Assembly (NCBI GenBank): GCA_046350115.1
Contig: JAXMAZ010000005.1
Span: 186,001 to 250,000 of the forward strand
Reading direction: 5' to 3'
DNA: 64,000 nucleotides
Source of the DNA: JAXMAZ01 sp046350115
GTDB lineage: Bacteria > Planctomycetota > Planctomycetia > Gemmatales > Gemmataceae
Part shown: piece after piece, positions 43,572 through 51,235 of the stretch
Numbering within the stretch: the stretch's first letter is position 1
Layout: every line of letters starts with the position of its first letter
Notes under the pieces: generated by a model
What the model saw: only the letters and a program-made list of their open reading frames with translations
What the model was told of the DNA's origin: nothing
Database searches by the model: none
Made by a program: the position numbers and the translations under genes

Positions 43572-44524
43572 CGCTTGACGCGGTGCGTGCTGCCATCCTT
43601 TCGGACCAACCGTGGGCACGGCTGGACGAGTTGGTTCGGGCTGAACTGACTGCCGGCCGGCTCACCCATCAGATCGGTGACGAGTTGCAAGGGATGCTTG
43701 ATGAATTGCAGGAGACGCCGGGCCTTTCCGAGAATGGCGACGACGCCTTGATGGAAACGCTCGAATCGCTCTTCCAGATGGGCCCGCGGAAGTACTGGTA
43801 CGAGAACCCGCCGGTACTCCCTAACGAGACAGAGGTCAGCAGACTGCCACGATGGGCGCAAGTGGCGTTCGCGGCAAGGTGCGCACGTCGGGCACTCCCG
43901 ATACTCCGACGAGCGGCCCCTCAACTGCCCGACAGCCATCATAGCCGTATCATTCGTAGAATTGACGAAGTAGATCGCGCCGGGAGTCTCGCAGATGCGT
44001 CTTTAGTTACTACTGTTGTGATGCCCAACACGTCAGGTGCTACAGACGATCAGCCATTGTACTACGCCCAGCATGTGTTCGCATCTGTTGACAAAACTGC
44101 GCTGCTGGTTGCGACAAGTGGCCTCAAATGGGCTAAAGAGGCAATCTGGGATGCTGCCTGTGCTATCTCTATGGTGCTACCACTCTCTGCCGCCGTTGTT
44201 CGACAAGATTACGACCACATCGCCCGGCTTGCCAAGTGGCGGCACTGGACCGACGAGACCCCGGTTCCGTCTGAAGTGTTCGGTCCCCTTTGGCCGGAGG
44301 GGCCGCCGCCCGGGTGGCCGGCCGACCAAGAGTTGCCGCAGCGCACGGAACTGTCGCTCGATCTACTGGCTCTGGAGCAGGTGACGACAACCGTACTGGC
44401 CGACGAGGCGGCCTTCTTGTTCAGCGCTCTGAACCGTTACTACATCGCCCGGACCGGTGATCGGCTGACGCTCGAAGGCGATGTTCACACATTGCTGTCG
44501 GCCCTTGTCCCCGCAGGGGTGTGA
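43568..44524 (+). CDS. Unknown protein, possible immunity/antitoxin or effector partner
   Basis: A 318-residue protein translationally coupled (ATGA) to the Tse2-like gene. An N-terminal helical part (LDAVRAAILSDQPWARLDEL and ELQGMLDELQETPG) is followed by the phrase LPRWAQVAFAARCARRALPIL, which I associate with a class of helical-repeat proteins of GC-rich bacteria, then a hydrophobic core near 165-215. No catalytic motif is evident. The nucleotides 43920-44220 are visibly richer in A and T than everything around, a sign of foreign origin. Its position suggests a partner of the upstream protein. Confidence 0.6.
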   Translation: MTLDAVRAAILSDQPWARLDELVRAELTAGRLTHQIGDELQGMLDELQETPGLSENGDDALMETLESLFQMGPRKYWYENPPVLPNETEVSRLPRWAQVAFAARCARRALPILRRAAPQLPDSHHSRIIRRIDEVDRAGSLADASLVTTVVMPNTSGATDDQPLYYAQHVFASVDKTALLVATSGLKWAKEAIWDAACAISMVLPLSAAVVRQDYDHIARLAKWRHWTDETPVPSEVFGPLWPEGPPPGWPADQELPQRTELSLDLLALEQVTTTVLADEAAFLFSALNRYYIARTGDRLTLEGDVHTLLSALVPAGV

Positions 44525-44525
44525 C

Positions 44526-44954
44526 GTGGCCGACAACCCTGACCGCAAGCTCACTTTTAACCTTGTCCCGGCCAGTAGCGTGGCCGACCCGCAGGTGCTC
44601 GACGACCTCATCCGGCTTGTCCGGCAAGGGCTGGCGCTACCAGTCACGGGCACGCCTGCGGTCGCGACCGACACCCCGTTCCGCTCGCCCGACCAGTCCG
44701 AGGCCCGGTCCCTGTCCGAAGTCGAGGCCAGGGTCAAGCACCGCATTGAGCAGGCTAGTCGTGACAGCCAAGCGGACGTGGACCAACGGGCCGAGTTGGC
44801 GAAACAGCCGGACGCCTCCGACAAGCTGGCCGAGGAATCCCGGCGGGCGGCCGAGCTAGTCGTGTCGGCCGTCCAGCGGCTGATGCTTCACGGCATCCGC
44901 CCGGCGGTGCCGGGCGAACCCGAGTCCGCTCCGTCCCTACAGGACCCCGCCTGA
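44526..44954 (+). CDS. Unknown charged helical protein, third gene of the cassette
   Basis: A 142-residue protein with a GTG start 1 nt after the previous stop. The N-terminus is hydrophilic (ADNPDRKLTFNLVPASSVAD), the middle is strongly charged and predicted helical (LSEVEARVKHRIEQASRDSQ, QRAELAKQPDASDKLAEESR) and the tail is Pro-rich. It probably forms a coiled coil and may bind the first two products. No family recognised. Confidence 0.6.
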   Translation: MADNPDRKLTFNLVPASSVADPQVLDDLIRLVRQGLALPVTGTPAVATDTPFRSPDQSEARSLSEVEARVKHRIEQASRDSQADVDQRAELAKQPDASDKLAEESRRAAELVVSAVQRLMLHGIRPAVPGEPESAPSLQDPA

Positions 44955-45042
44955 CTCCCACGGTCTACTGCATCACGCCCTATTCCGCCGGGCAATCATG
45001 ACCGACCTCAGCCGGTGATGCCGGTCGGGTACAATCCCCTTC

Positions 45043-48000
45043 ATGCCTCCCGCCGCCGACCTGCCGTTCCTCCGCGACCCGGGCCGCGGGCGGCGGAACC
45101 TGGACGCCCTCGCCGCCCACCTCGGGGCCGACCGGTTCGCCGCCTTCTCGCCGCCGCTCACCCGCCTGCTGCCAGGCGCCGCCGACCCGGACATGGCCCT
45201 GAACAACCTGGAACGCCTGCTCGCCCAGCCGGCCGCCCGGGACGCCTTGCCGGGGCTGCTTGAAGGGCGGGCACGGGGGCTGGACGCGGTCCTGCACCTG
45301 CTGGCCACGTCGCAGTTCTTCGCCGACACCCTGGCCGCCTCCCCGGACGCGCTGGACAGCGTCCGCACCCCGCCGCGGCGGACCCCGACCACCGCCGAAC
45401 TCACCGCCCAACTGCGGGCCGACGTGGACGCCGCCCCGGACGACCCCGCCGTGCTGCGGGCGTTCCGCCGGTTCCGGCACCTGCAGATGCTGCGGGTCGG
45501 GGCGAACGACGTCATCCGCGACCGCCCGCTGGACGAAGTCACCCGGGAGCTGAGCCGGCTGGCCGACGCCAGCCTGGAGGTCGCCCTCGGCACCGCCGTC
45601 CGCACCCTGGCCAAGAAGTTCGGCCGGCCGACCGGCCCGGACGGCGAACCCGCCAGGCTCGCGTGCCTGGCGTTCGGCAAGCTCGGCGGGGACGAGCTGA
45701 ACTACTCGTCCGACATCGACCTGATGTTCGTCTACGACCACGACGGGGAGACGGCCGGCAAGCGGGCCGCCCTCAGCAACGCCGAGTTCTTCGCCAAGGC
45801 GGTGTCCGAGGTGGTCCGGCTGCTCGGCAGCACCACCGACCACGGGTTCGCCTACCGGGTGGACCTGCGGCTGCGGCCGGGCGGCCAGCGGGCGCCGCTC
45901 GCCCGCACCCTGGCCGGCACCCTCTCGTACTACGACGCCATCGGCCGCACCTGGGAGCGGCAGGCGCTCATCAAAGTCCGCCCGGCGGCCGGGGACATCG
46001 CCCTCGGCCGGGAGTTCGTCGCCGCCGTCGAGCCGTTCGTCTACCGCAAGTATTTCAGCTTCTCCGAGATCAACGAGGTGAAAGCCCTCAAGCGGCAGAT
46101 GGAACACCGCACCACCCGGGCCGGGGCCGACGACACCGACGTGAAGACCGGCCGCGGTGGCATCCGGGACATCGAGTACACGGTGCAGTTTCTTCAGTTG
46201 CTCAACGGCGGAGACCTGCCGGCGGTCCGACAGCGGAACACCCTGCTCGCCCTGGAAGCCCTGGAGATCGCCGGCTGCCTGACCCCGCAAGAGACGTACA
46301 TCCTGGCCGACGCCTACCGGTTCCTGCGGAAGACCGAGCACCGGCTGCAACTGCTGTTCGACTGGCAGACGCACAAGCTGCCGGCGACGACGGACGAGCT
46401 GACCAAACTGGCGAGGCGGATGGGGTATGCGGAGCCGGCCGAAGACAACCCCTCCCCCCGTCCCCCTCCCCGAAGCGGAGAGGGGGAGCAAGCGGGGCAC
46501 TCGTCCGGGCTGACACCGGCGTCCCCGACCGATGACATCACCCCACTCGCTCCCCCTCTCCGCTTCGGGGAGGGGGACGGGGGGAGGGGTTCCGCGCTCG
46601 CGCCCCAAAAGCGATCCCCCCTGGACGAGTCCCCCGCGCCCACCCTGGACACCCGCGACCTGCTGGTCGAGCCGCTCGACCGCTTCCTGAAGGACTACCA
46701 CGACAAGACCCGCCTCGACCGGGCCATTCTGGACCACCTGCTGCACCAGACGTTCGCCGACGCGGACGGCAACTCGGAGCCGGAGAGCGACCTGGTGCTG
46801 GTCCAAGACCCGGACGAGGCGACCGTCCGGGAGGTGCTCGGCCGCTACCCGTTCAAGGACGTCCCGGCGGCGTACCAGAACCTGTCCAAGCTGGCCCAGG
46901 AGGAGGTGCCGTTCCTCAGCCACCGCCGCTGCCGGCACTTCCTGGCCAGCATCGCCCCGCAACTGCTGCGGGCGGTCGCCGACGCCCCGGACCCGGACCT
47001 GGCCCTGAACAACCTGGAGCGGGTAACGGCGTCCCTCGGGGCCAAGGCGGTGTTGTACGAGCTGTTCAGCTTCAACCCGGCGAGCCTGAAGCTGTACGTG
47101 GACATCTGCGCGACCAGCCCGTACCTGTCCGGCATCCTGGTGAACAACCCGGGGATGATCGACGAGCTGCTGGACAGCCTGGTACTCGACCAGCCGCGGA
47201 CGGCCGACGACCTGCGGGCCGAGCTGGCCGAACTGCTCCGCGGGGCCAGCGACCCGGACCCGATCCTGCACAGCTTCCAGGACAAAGAGCTGCTGCGGAT
47301 CGGCGTCCGCGACCTGCTCGGCAAGGACGACGTTCGGCGGACGACAGCGGCGCTCAGCGACCTGGCCGACACGGTGCTGAACGCGGCGTTCGACCTGGCC
47401 GAGCCGGAGGTGGCGGAACGGTACGGGGTGCCGACTGTCATCCTCCCCTCCCCCCTTGGGGGAGAGGGGCCGGGGGTGAAGGGTCATGACCCCACCCCAG
47501 AGGAGATGTCTTTAGCCCTGGCGGGCAGCGCCGACCCTCACTCGGCCCCTCTCCCCCAAGGGGAGAGGGGAGAAAAACCCGCCTGTCGGTACGTCGTCCT
47601 CGGCCTGGGCAAGCTTGGCGGCCGGGAGATCAGCTACCACAGCGACCTCGACTTGCTGCTCGTGTACGAGGCGGACGGGCAGACCACCGGCGGGACGACC
47701 AACTTCCACTACTTCACAGGCTTGGCCCAGAAGGCGATCAAGCTGCTCGCCCAGCCGGGGCCGCTCGGCCGGCTGTACGCGGTGGACATGCGGCTGCGAC
47801 CGGCCGGCCAGTCCGGCAGCCTGGTCGTCCCGCTGGCCGAGCTGGCCCGGTACTTCGAGGGCGGCGGCGGGGCGCTGTGGGAGCGGCAGGCGCTGTCCCG
47901 GGCGCGGGCGGTCCGCGGCGACCCGGCGTTCGCGGCGGAGGTGATGGCGGCGGTGCGGGCGGCGGTAGTCGGCCGGCCGTGGCACCCGGCGGTGGTGGAC

Positions 48001-48447
48001 GAGGTGCGGGCGATGCGGGACAAGCTGGAAGCCGCCGCCACCCCGCGGAACCTGAAGCGCGGCCCCGGCGGGCTGACCGACGTCGAGTTCCTGGTGCAAC
48101 TGCTCCAGCTCAAGTACGGCCCGGCCGACCCGGCGCTGCTCACCCCGAACGTGTGGGACGCCCTGGACGCCCTGGAGGCGGCCGACCGTCTGCCGGCGGA
48201 CGACGCGGCGGCGCTGCGGGCCGGGTACTCGTTCCTGCGGGCGGTGGAGGCCCGGCTGCGGGTCGTCACCGACCGCCCGCTGGTCGAGCTGCCGGACGCC
48301 CCGGCCGGCCGGTTGAAGCTGGCCCGCCGGCTCGGGTTCCCGACGGCCGAGGCGTTCGCCGCCGAGTTCGCCCGGGTGACGGCCGACGTCCGCCGGCGGT
48401 TCCGGGCGGCGTGCGACCGGGAGCGGGCGGCCGGCCAACTCGGGTAA
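45043..48447 (+). CDS. glnE: Glutamine synthetase adenylyltransferase/adenylyl-removase with two repeat-derived insertions
   Basis: A 1134-residue GlnE, longer than the usual 940-1000. The two nucleotidyltransferase active sites are intact: FGKLGGDELNYSSDIDLMFV (aa 210-229) and LGKLGGREISYHSDLDLLLV (aa 854-873), each with the Gly-Gly and Asp-x-Asp metal site. They add or remove AMP on glutamine synthetase, with regulation by PII proteins. Two stretches interrupt the expected protein: aa about 467-520, Pro/Gly/Ser-rich, coded by a palindromic element, and aa about 800-845, likewise. Both keep the frame. A TACAAT box lies 7 nt before the ATG (45030-45035), which suggests a very short leader. 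Confidence 0.93.
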   Translation: MPPAADLPFLRDPGRGRRNLDALAAHLGADRFAAFSPPLTRLLPGAADPDMALNNLERLLAQPAARDALPGLLEGRARGLDAVLHLLATSQFFADTLAASPDALDSVRTPPRRTPTTAELTAQLRADVDAAPDDPAVLRAFRRFRHLQMLRVGANDVIRDRPLDEVTRELSRLADASLEVALGTAVRTLAKKFGRPTGPDGEPARLACLAFGKLGGDELNYSSDIDLMFVYDHDGETAGKRAALSNAEFFAKAVSEVVRLLGSTTDHGFAYRVDLRLRPGGQRAPLARTLAGTLSYYDAIGRTWERQALIKVRPAAGDIALGREFVAAVEPFVYRKYFSFSEINEVKALKRQMEHRTTRAGADDTDVKTGRGGIRDIEYTVQFLQLLNGGDLPAVRQRNTLLALEALEIAGCLTPQETYILADAYRFLRKTEHRLQLLFDWQTHKLPATTDELTKLARRMGYAEPAEDNPSPRPPPRSGEGEQAGHSSGLTPASPTDDITPLAPPLRFGEGDGGRGSALAPQKRSPLDESPAPTLDTRDLLVEPLDRFLKDYHDKTRLDRAILDHLLHQTFADADGNSEPESDLVLVQDPDEATVREVLGRYPFKDVPAAYQNLSKLAQEEVPFLSHRRCRHFLASIAPQLLRAVADAPDPDLALNNLERVTASLGAKAVLYELFSFNPASLKLYVDICATSPYLSGILVNNPGMIDELLDSLVLDQPRTADDLRAELAELLRGASDPDPILHSFQDKELLRIGVRDLLGKDDVRRTTAALSDLADTVLNAAFDLAEPEVAERYGVPTVILPSPLGGEGPGVKGHDPTPEEMSLALAGSADPHSAPLPQGERGEKPACRYVVLGLGKLGGREISYHSDLDLLLVYEADGQTTGGTTNFHYFTGLAQKAIKLLAQPGPLGRLYAVDMRLRPAGQSGSLVVPLAELARYFEGGGGALWERQALSRARAVRGDPAFAAEVMAAVRAAVVGRPWHPAVVDEVRAMRDKLEAAATPRNLKRGPGGLTDVEFLVQLLQLKYGPADPALLTPNVWDALDALEAADRLPADDAAALRAGYSFLRAVEARLRVVTDRPLVELPDAPAGRLKLARRLGFPTAEAFAAEFARVTADVRRRFRAACDRERAAGQLG
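46447..46591. repeat. Composite palindrome translated inside glnE (insertion 1)
   Basis: Arms 46447-46492 and 46546-46591 (CCCCTCCCCCCGTCCCCCTC... and its reverse complement) are nearly perfect 46-nt inverted copies around a 53-nt core. Each arm can also fold alone. It belongs to the same family as the intergenic inner pair at 24776-24905. Where the intergenic copy reads TAACCCC, this one reads CAACCCC, so no stop is formed. Confidence 0.9.
47443..47572. repeat. Composite palindrome translated inside glnE (insertion 2)
   Basis: Arms 47443-47485 and 47533-47572 (CTCCCCTCCCCCCTTGGGGG... and its reverse complement) flank a core of about 47 nt. It is related to 37198-37339. It lies just before the second catalytic motif of GlnE. 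Confidence 0.9.
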
Positions 48448-48488
48448 TCCGTCAAGTCCGCCGCGCCCGCCGGCCGATCCTTGCCGAC

Positions 48489-49205
48489 GTGTCTCGCTCC
48501 GCGGTGCTGCTGGCGGTCGCCCTGACCTCGGCCGGGTGTGCCGAGTCCCGGCTGTGTCACGCCCCGCCGCCGACCCTGCCGCTCGACGCCGACTACCGGC
48601 TCGGCTGCGGGGACGTGCTCGACCTCACTTTCGCCGACCGCCCCGGGTGGGACGCGGTCGCCTCCGTGGGCATCGATGGCCGGCTGCCGCTCGGCCCGCT
48701 CGGGGCGGTGCCGGCCGAGGGGTACACGTTGGCCGAGGTGCGGGCCGGGGCCGCCGCCGCCGCTCACCTGGACCCGGCGCAGGTGGCCGTCACCCTGGCC
48801 GACGCCCGGGCCGGGCGGGTGTACCTGGCCGGGCCGGAGAACGACCAGTTCCGGACGGTCCCGTACCAGGGGCCGGAGCCGGTGGTCGGGTTCCTGTGGC
48901 GGGTCGGGGCGGTGGCCCCCGGGTGCACCGACCTGCGGGCCGTCACCGTCACCCGGCCGAACGTGGCGGCCGGCATCCCGCCGGAGGTGTTCGCGGTGGA
49001 CGTGGCGGCGGTGGTGCGGGCCGGCGACCACCCGTCGAACGTCCGGCTGCGGCCGGGAGACACGGTGGTGGTCGGGGAGACGTGGCGGTCCCGCCTGACC
49101 CGCCGGCTGCCGGACTGGGTCGAGCCGATCTACCGGGCCGTGACCGGCCTCGCCCCGTGCCATAGGCTAACCCCCGGAGGGGAGCCGGTCCCCCCCGGGG
49201 GTTAG
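48489..49205 (+). CDS. Polysaccharide export (Wza-like) lipoprotein
   Basis: A 238-residue protein with a GTG start and lipoprotein signal (VLLAVALTSAGC, lipobox Ser-Ala-Gly-Cys). The Poly_export domain follows: LPLDADYRLGCGDVLDLTFADRPG and GIDGRLPLGPLGAVPAEGYTLAEV (SLBB-like turn), ending LRPGDTVVVGETW. It would sit in the outer membrane or periplasm as a component of a capsule/exopolysaccharide exporter. It follows glnE by 41 nt. The stop TAG is formed by a GGGGGTTAG palindrome arm. Confidence 0.85.
   Translation: MSRSAVLLAVALTSAGCAESRLCHAPPPTLPLDADYRLGCGDVLDLTFADRPGWDAVASVGIDGRLPLGPLGAVPAEGYTLAEVRAGAAAAAHLDPAQVAVTLADARAGRVYLAGPENDQFRTVPYQGPEPVVGFLWRVGAVAPGCTDLRAVTVTRPNVAAGIPPEVFAVDVAAVVRAGDHPSNVRLRPGDTVVVGETWRSRLTRRLPDWVEPIYRAVTGLAPCHRLTPGGEPVPPGG
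49165..49205 (+). terminator. Terminator-like hairpin overlapping the stop codon
   Basis: GGCTAACCCCCGG and CCGGGGGTTAGG pair over a short GC-rich core. It resembles the TAACCCC/GGGGTTAG ends of the intergenic palindromes and contains the TAG stop of the export lipoprotein. Confidence 0.6.
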
Positions 49206-49260
49206 GCCGGCATACCATACGGCAGGCTGGCCCGGGGATCGGATACTACGGAGGGCGGTC

Positions 49261-50772
49261 GTGGCCAACTTGCGGGTGCTGGTGGCGGCGTCGGAGGTGG
49301 TCGGGTTCGCCAAGACCGGCGGGCTGGCCGACGTGGCCGGGGCGCTCCCCCGGGCGCTGGCCGACCGCGGCCACCAGGTCGCGGTCGTCATGCCCTTCTA
49401 CCGGACCGTCCGCACCGGCAAACACCACGTCGAACGCACCGGGGCGGTCATCCCGGTGAAGGTCGGCACCCGGACGCTGGCCTGCCGGCTGTTCCGCGGC
49501 ACCCTGCCGAACTCGGCCGTGCCGATCTACTTCGTCGAAGCCCCGGAGTACTTCGACCGGGACGACCCGGCCGCCGGCAAGGGGCTGTACCAGCAGGCCA
49601 TGCCCGGCGGGTACAAGGCCGACTACCCGGACAACGCCGAGCGGTTCGCCTTCTTCAGCCGGGCGGTGCTGGAGGCCATCCCGCACCTCGGGTTCCTGCC
49701 GGACGTGGTCCACGCCAACGACTGGCAGACCGGGCTGGTGCCGGTGTACCTGGCCGAGGAGTTCCGCCCCCGGCCCGGGTACGGGCACATGCGGAGCGTG
49801 TTCACCGTCCACAACATCGCCTACCAGGGGATGTTCTCCCGGGACGTGATGGCCGTCACCGGGCTGCCCGGGTGGCTGTACAACCCGGCCCAGCTCGAGT
49901 ACCACGGCCACCTGAACTACCTGAAAGCGGGGATCGTGTTCGCCGACGCGGTGAACACCGTCAGCCCGACCTACGCCCGGGAGGTGCAGACGGCCGAGTT
50001 CGGGTGCGGGCTGGAGGGGCTGCTCCAGGAGACGGCGGCCAAGCTGAGCGGGATCGTCAACGGGGTGGACTACGGGGTGTGGGATCCGGCCGCCGACCCG
50101 CACATCCCGGCCCGGTACGACGCGGCCACCGTGTTCGACCGCAAGCCGGCCAGCAAGGCCGCCCTGCAGGAGCGGTTCGGGCTGCCGGCCGACCCGACCA
50201 AGCCGGTGCTCGGCATGGTCGCCCGGCTGGTCAGCCAGAAAGGGGTTGACCTGGTGCTCAGCGCCGCCCCGGGGTTCCTGGACCTCGGCTGCCAGTTGGT
50301 GTTCCTGGGCGAGGGCGACCCGGAGTACCACTCCGAGCTGCAGCAGTTCCACGCCCGGCACGCGGACAAGGTCGGGCTGTACCTCGGGTTCAGCGAGGCG
50401 CTGGCCCACCTGGTCGAAGCGGGCAGCGACCTGTTCCTGATGCCCAGCCGGTACGAGCCGAGCGGGCTGAACCAGCTTTACTCGCTCAAGTACGGCACCC
50501 CGCCGGTGGTGCGGGCGACCGGCGGGCTGGCGGACACCATCGTCGGGGCGACGGAGGAGACGCTGGCGGCCGGGACGGCGACCGGGTTCTCGTTCGGCGC
50601 GTACACCGCCCACGCCCTGTACGAGACGGTCAAGTGGGCGGTGACGCTGTACCGGGACCGGCCGGCGGACTTCCGGAAGGTGGTACGGACGGCGATGGCC
50701 CAGGACTGGGGCTGGGACCGTAGTGCGGCCGAGTACGAGCGGCTGTACCGCAAGGTGCTCTCGACGGGGTGA
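49261..50772 (+). CDS. glgA: Glycogen synthase (ADP-glucose type)
   Basis: A 503-residue GT5 glycosyltransferase. The nucleotide-sugar loop KTGGLADVAGALPRAL is at residues 18-33, DVVHANDWQTGLVP is near 149-162, and VFTVHNIAYQG and NTVSPTYAREVQT follow. The C-terminal GT-B motif has RYEPSGLNQLYSLKYGTPPV with the catalytic-type Glu. It extends the alpha-1,4-glucan chain. The start is a GTG with GGAGGG 8 nt upstream. It stands without glgB or glgC in the window. Confidence 0.93.
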   Translation: MANLRVLVAASEVVGFAKTGGLADVAGALPRALADRGHQVAVVMPFYRTVRTGKHHVERTGAVIPVKVGTRTLACRLFRGTLPNSAVPIYFVEAPEYFDRDDPAAGKGLYQQAMPGGYKADYPDNAERFAFFSRAVLEAIPHLGFLPDVVHANDWQTGLVPVYLAEEFRPRPGYGHMRSVFTVHNIAYQGMFSRDVMAVTGLPGWLYNPAQLEYHGHLNYLKAGIVFADAVNTVSPTYAREVQTAEFGCGLEGLLQETAAKLSGIVNGVDYGVWDPAADPHIPARYDAATVFDRKPASKAALQERFGLPADPTKPVLGMVARLVSQKGVDLVLSAAPGFLDLGCQLVFLGEGDPEYHSELQQFHARHADKVGLYLGFSEALAHLVEAGSDLFLMPSRYEPSGLNQLYSLKYGTPPVVRATGGLADTIVGATEETLAAGTATGFSFGAYTAHALYETVKWAVTLYRDRPADFRKVVRTAMAQDWGWDRSAAEYERLYRKVLSTG

Positions 50773-50814
50773 GCCGCCGGCGTTACCGTAGACCGACCCG
50801 CACGGGGCCAGCCG

Positions 50815-51192
50815 ATGACCGTCTCGACCGCCACGCCGCCCCTCCCGACCGTCCGCCAAGGGCTGCCGCCCGACTTCCGCCGGAGGGCAGCGCCCGTGTA
50901 CGCCATCGCCTTCGACATGGACATCGAGGCTCTGCGGACCCACTACGGCGACCCGTACAACAACGCCTACGTCGAGATCCGCCGGGCGCTCCAGCGGCAC
51001 GGGTTCACCTGGCAACAGGGGAGTGTGTACTTCGGCGGGGAGGCGATCACCGCCGTGACGTGTGTGCTGGCGGCACAGGATTTGGCCCGGTCGCTGCCGT
51101 GGTTCGCGGCGTCGGTCCGGGACATCCGGATGCTGCGGATCGAGGAGCTGAACGACCTGATGCCGGCGGTCCAACAGGTCGCCGGCGGGTGA
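50815..51192 (+). CDS. vapD: VapD-like ribonuclease
   Basis: A 125-residue protein with a basic N-terminal extension of 26 residues before the VapD domain. The domain begins PVYAIAFDMDIEALRTHYGD, continues with the RRALQRHGFTWQQGSVYFGG block (Cas2-like fold strand and helix), and ends with RDIRMLRIEELNDLMPAVQQV. VapD proteins are endoribonucleases linked to persistence and are found with or without an antitoxin. No antitoxin gene is seen beside it; it lies between glgA and the M56 gene. Confidence 0.85.
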   Translation: MTVSTATPPLPTVRQGLPPDFRRRAAPVYAIAFDMDIEALRTHYGDPYNNAYVEIRRALQRHGFTWQQGSVYFGGEAITAVTCVLAAQDLARSLPWFAASVRDIRMLRIEELNDLMPAVQQVAGG

Positions 51193-51205
51193 GCGGTCCC
51201 GGGGA

Positions 51206-51221
51206 GCGGGTTTGAACCCGC
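51206..51221. terminator. Hairpin between convergent genes
   Basis: GCGGGTT and AACCCGC with a TG loop, flanked by further G and C runs. It sits between the VapD stop and the M56 stop, so it can serve both directions. Confidence 0.5.
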
Positions 51222-51235
51222 CCCCTCTTGGACGG

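Noticed and set aside
44980..47487. An 835-residue open frame antisense to glnE
   Set aside because: Composition typical of a GC3 shadow; the sense strand has a clear two-site GlnE.
49246..51174. A 642-residue open frame antisense to glgA
   Set aside because: Shadow of glgA; no motif.
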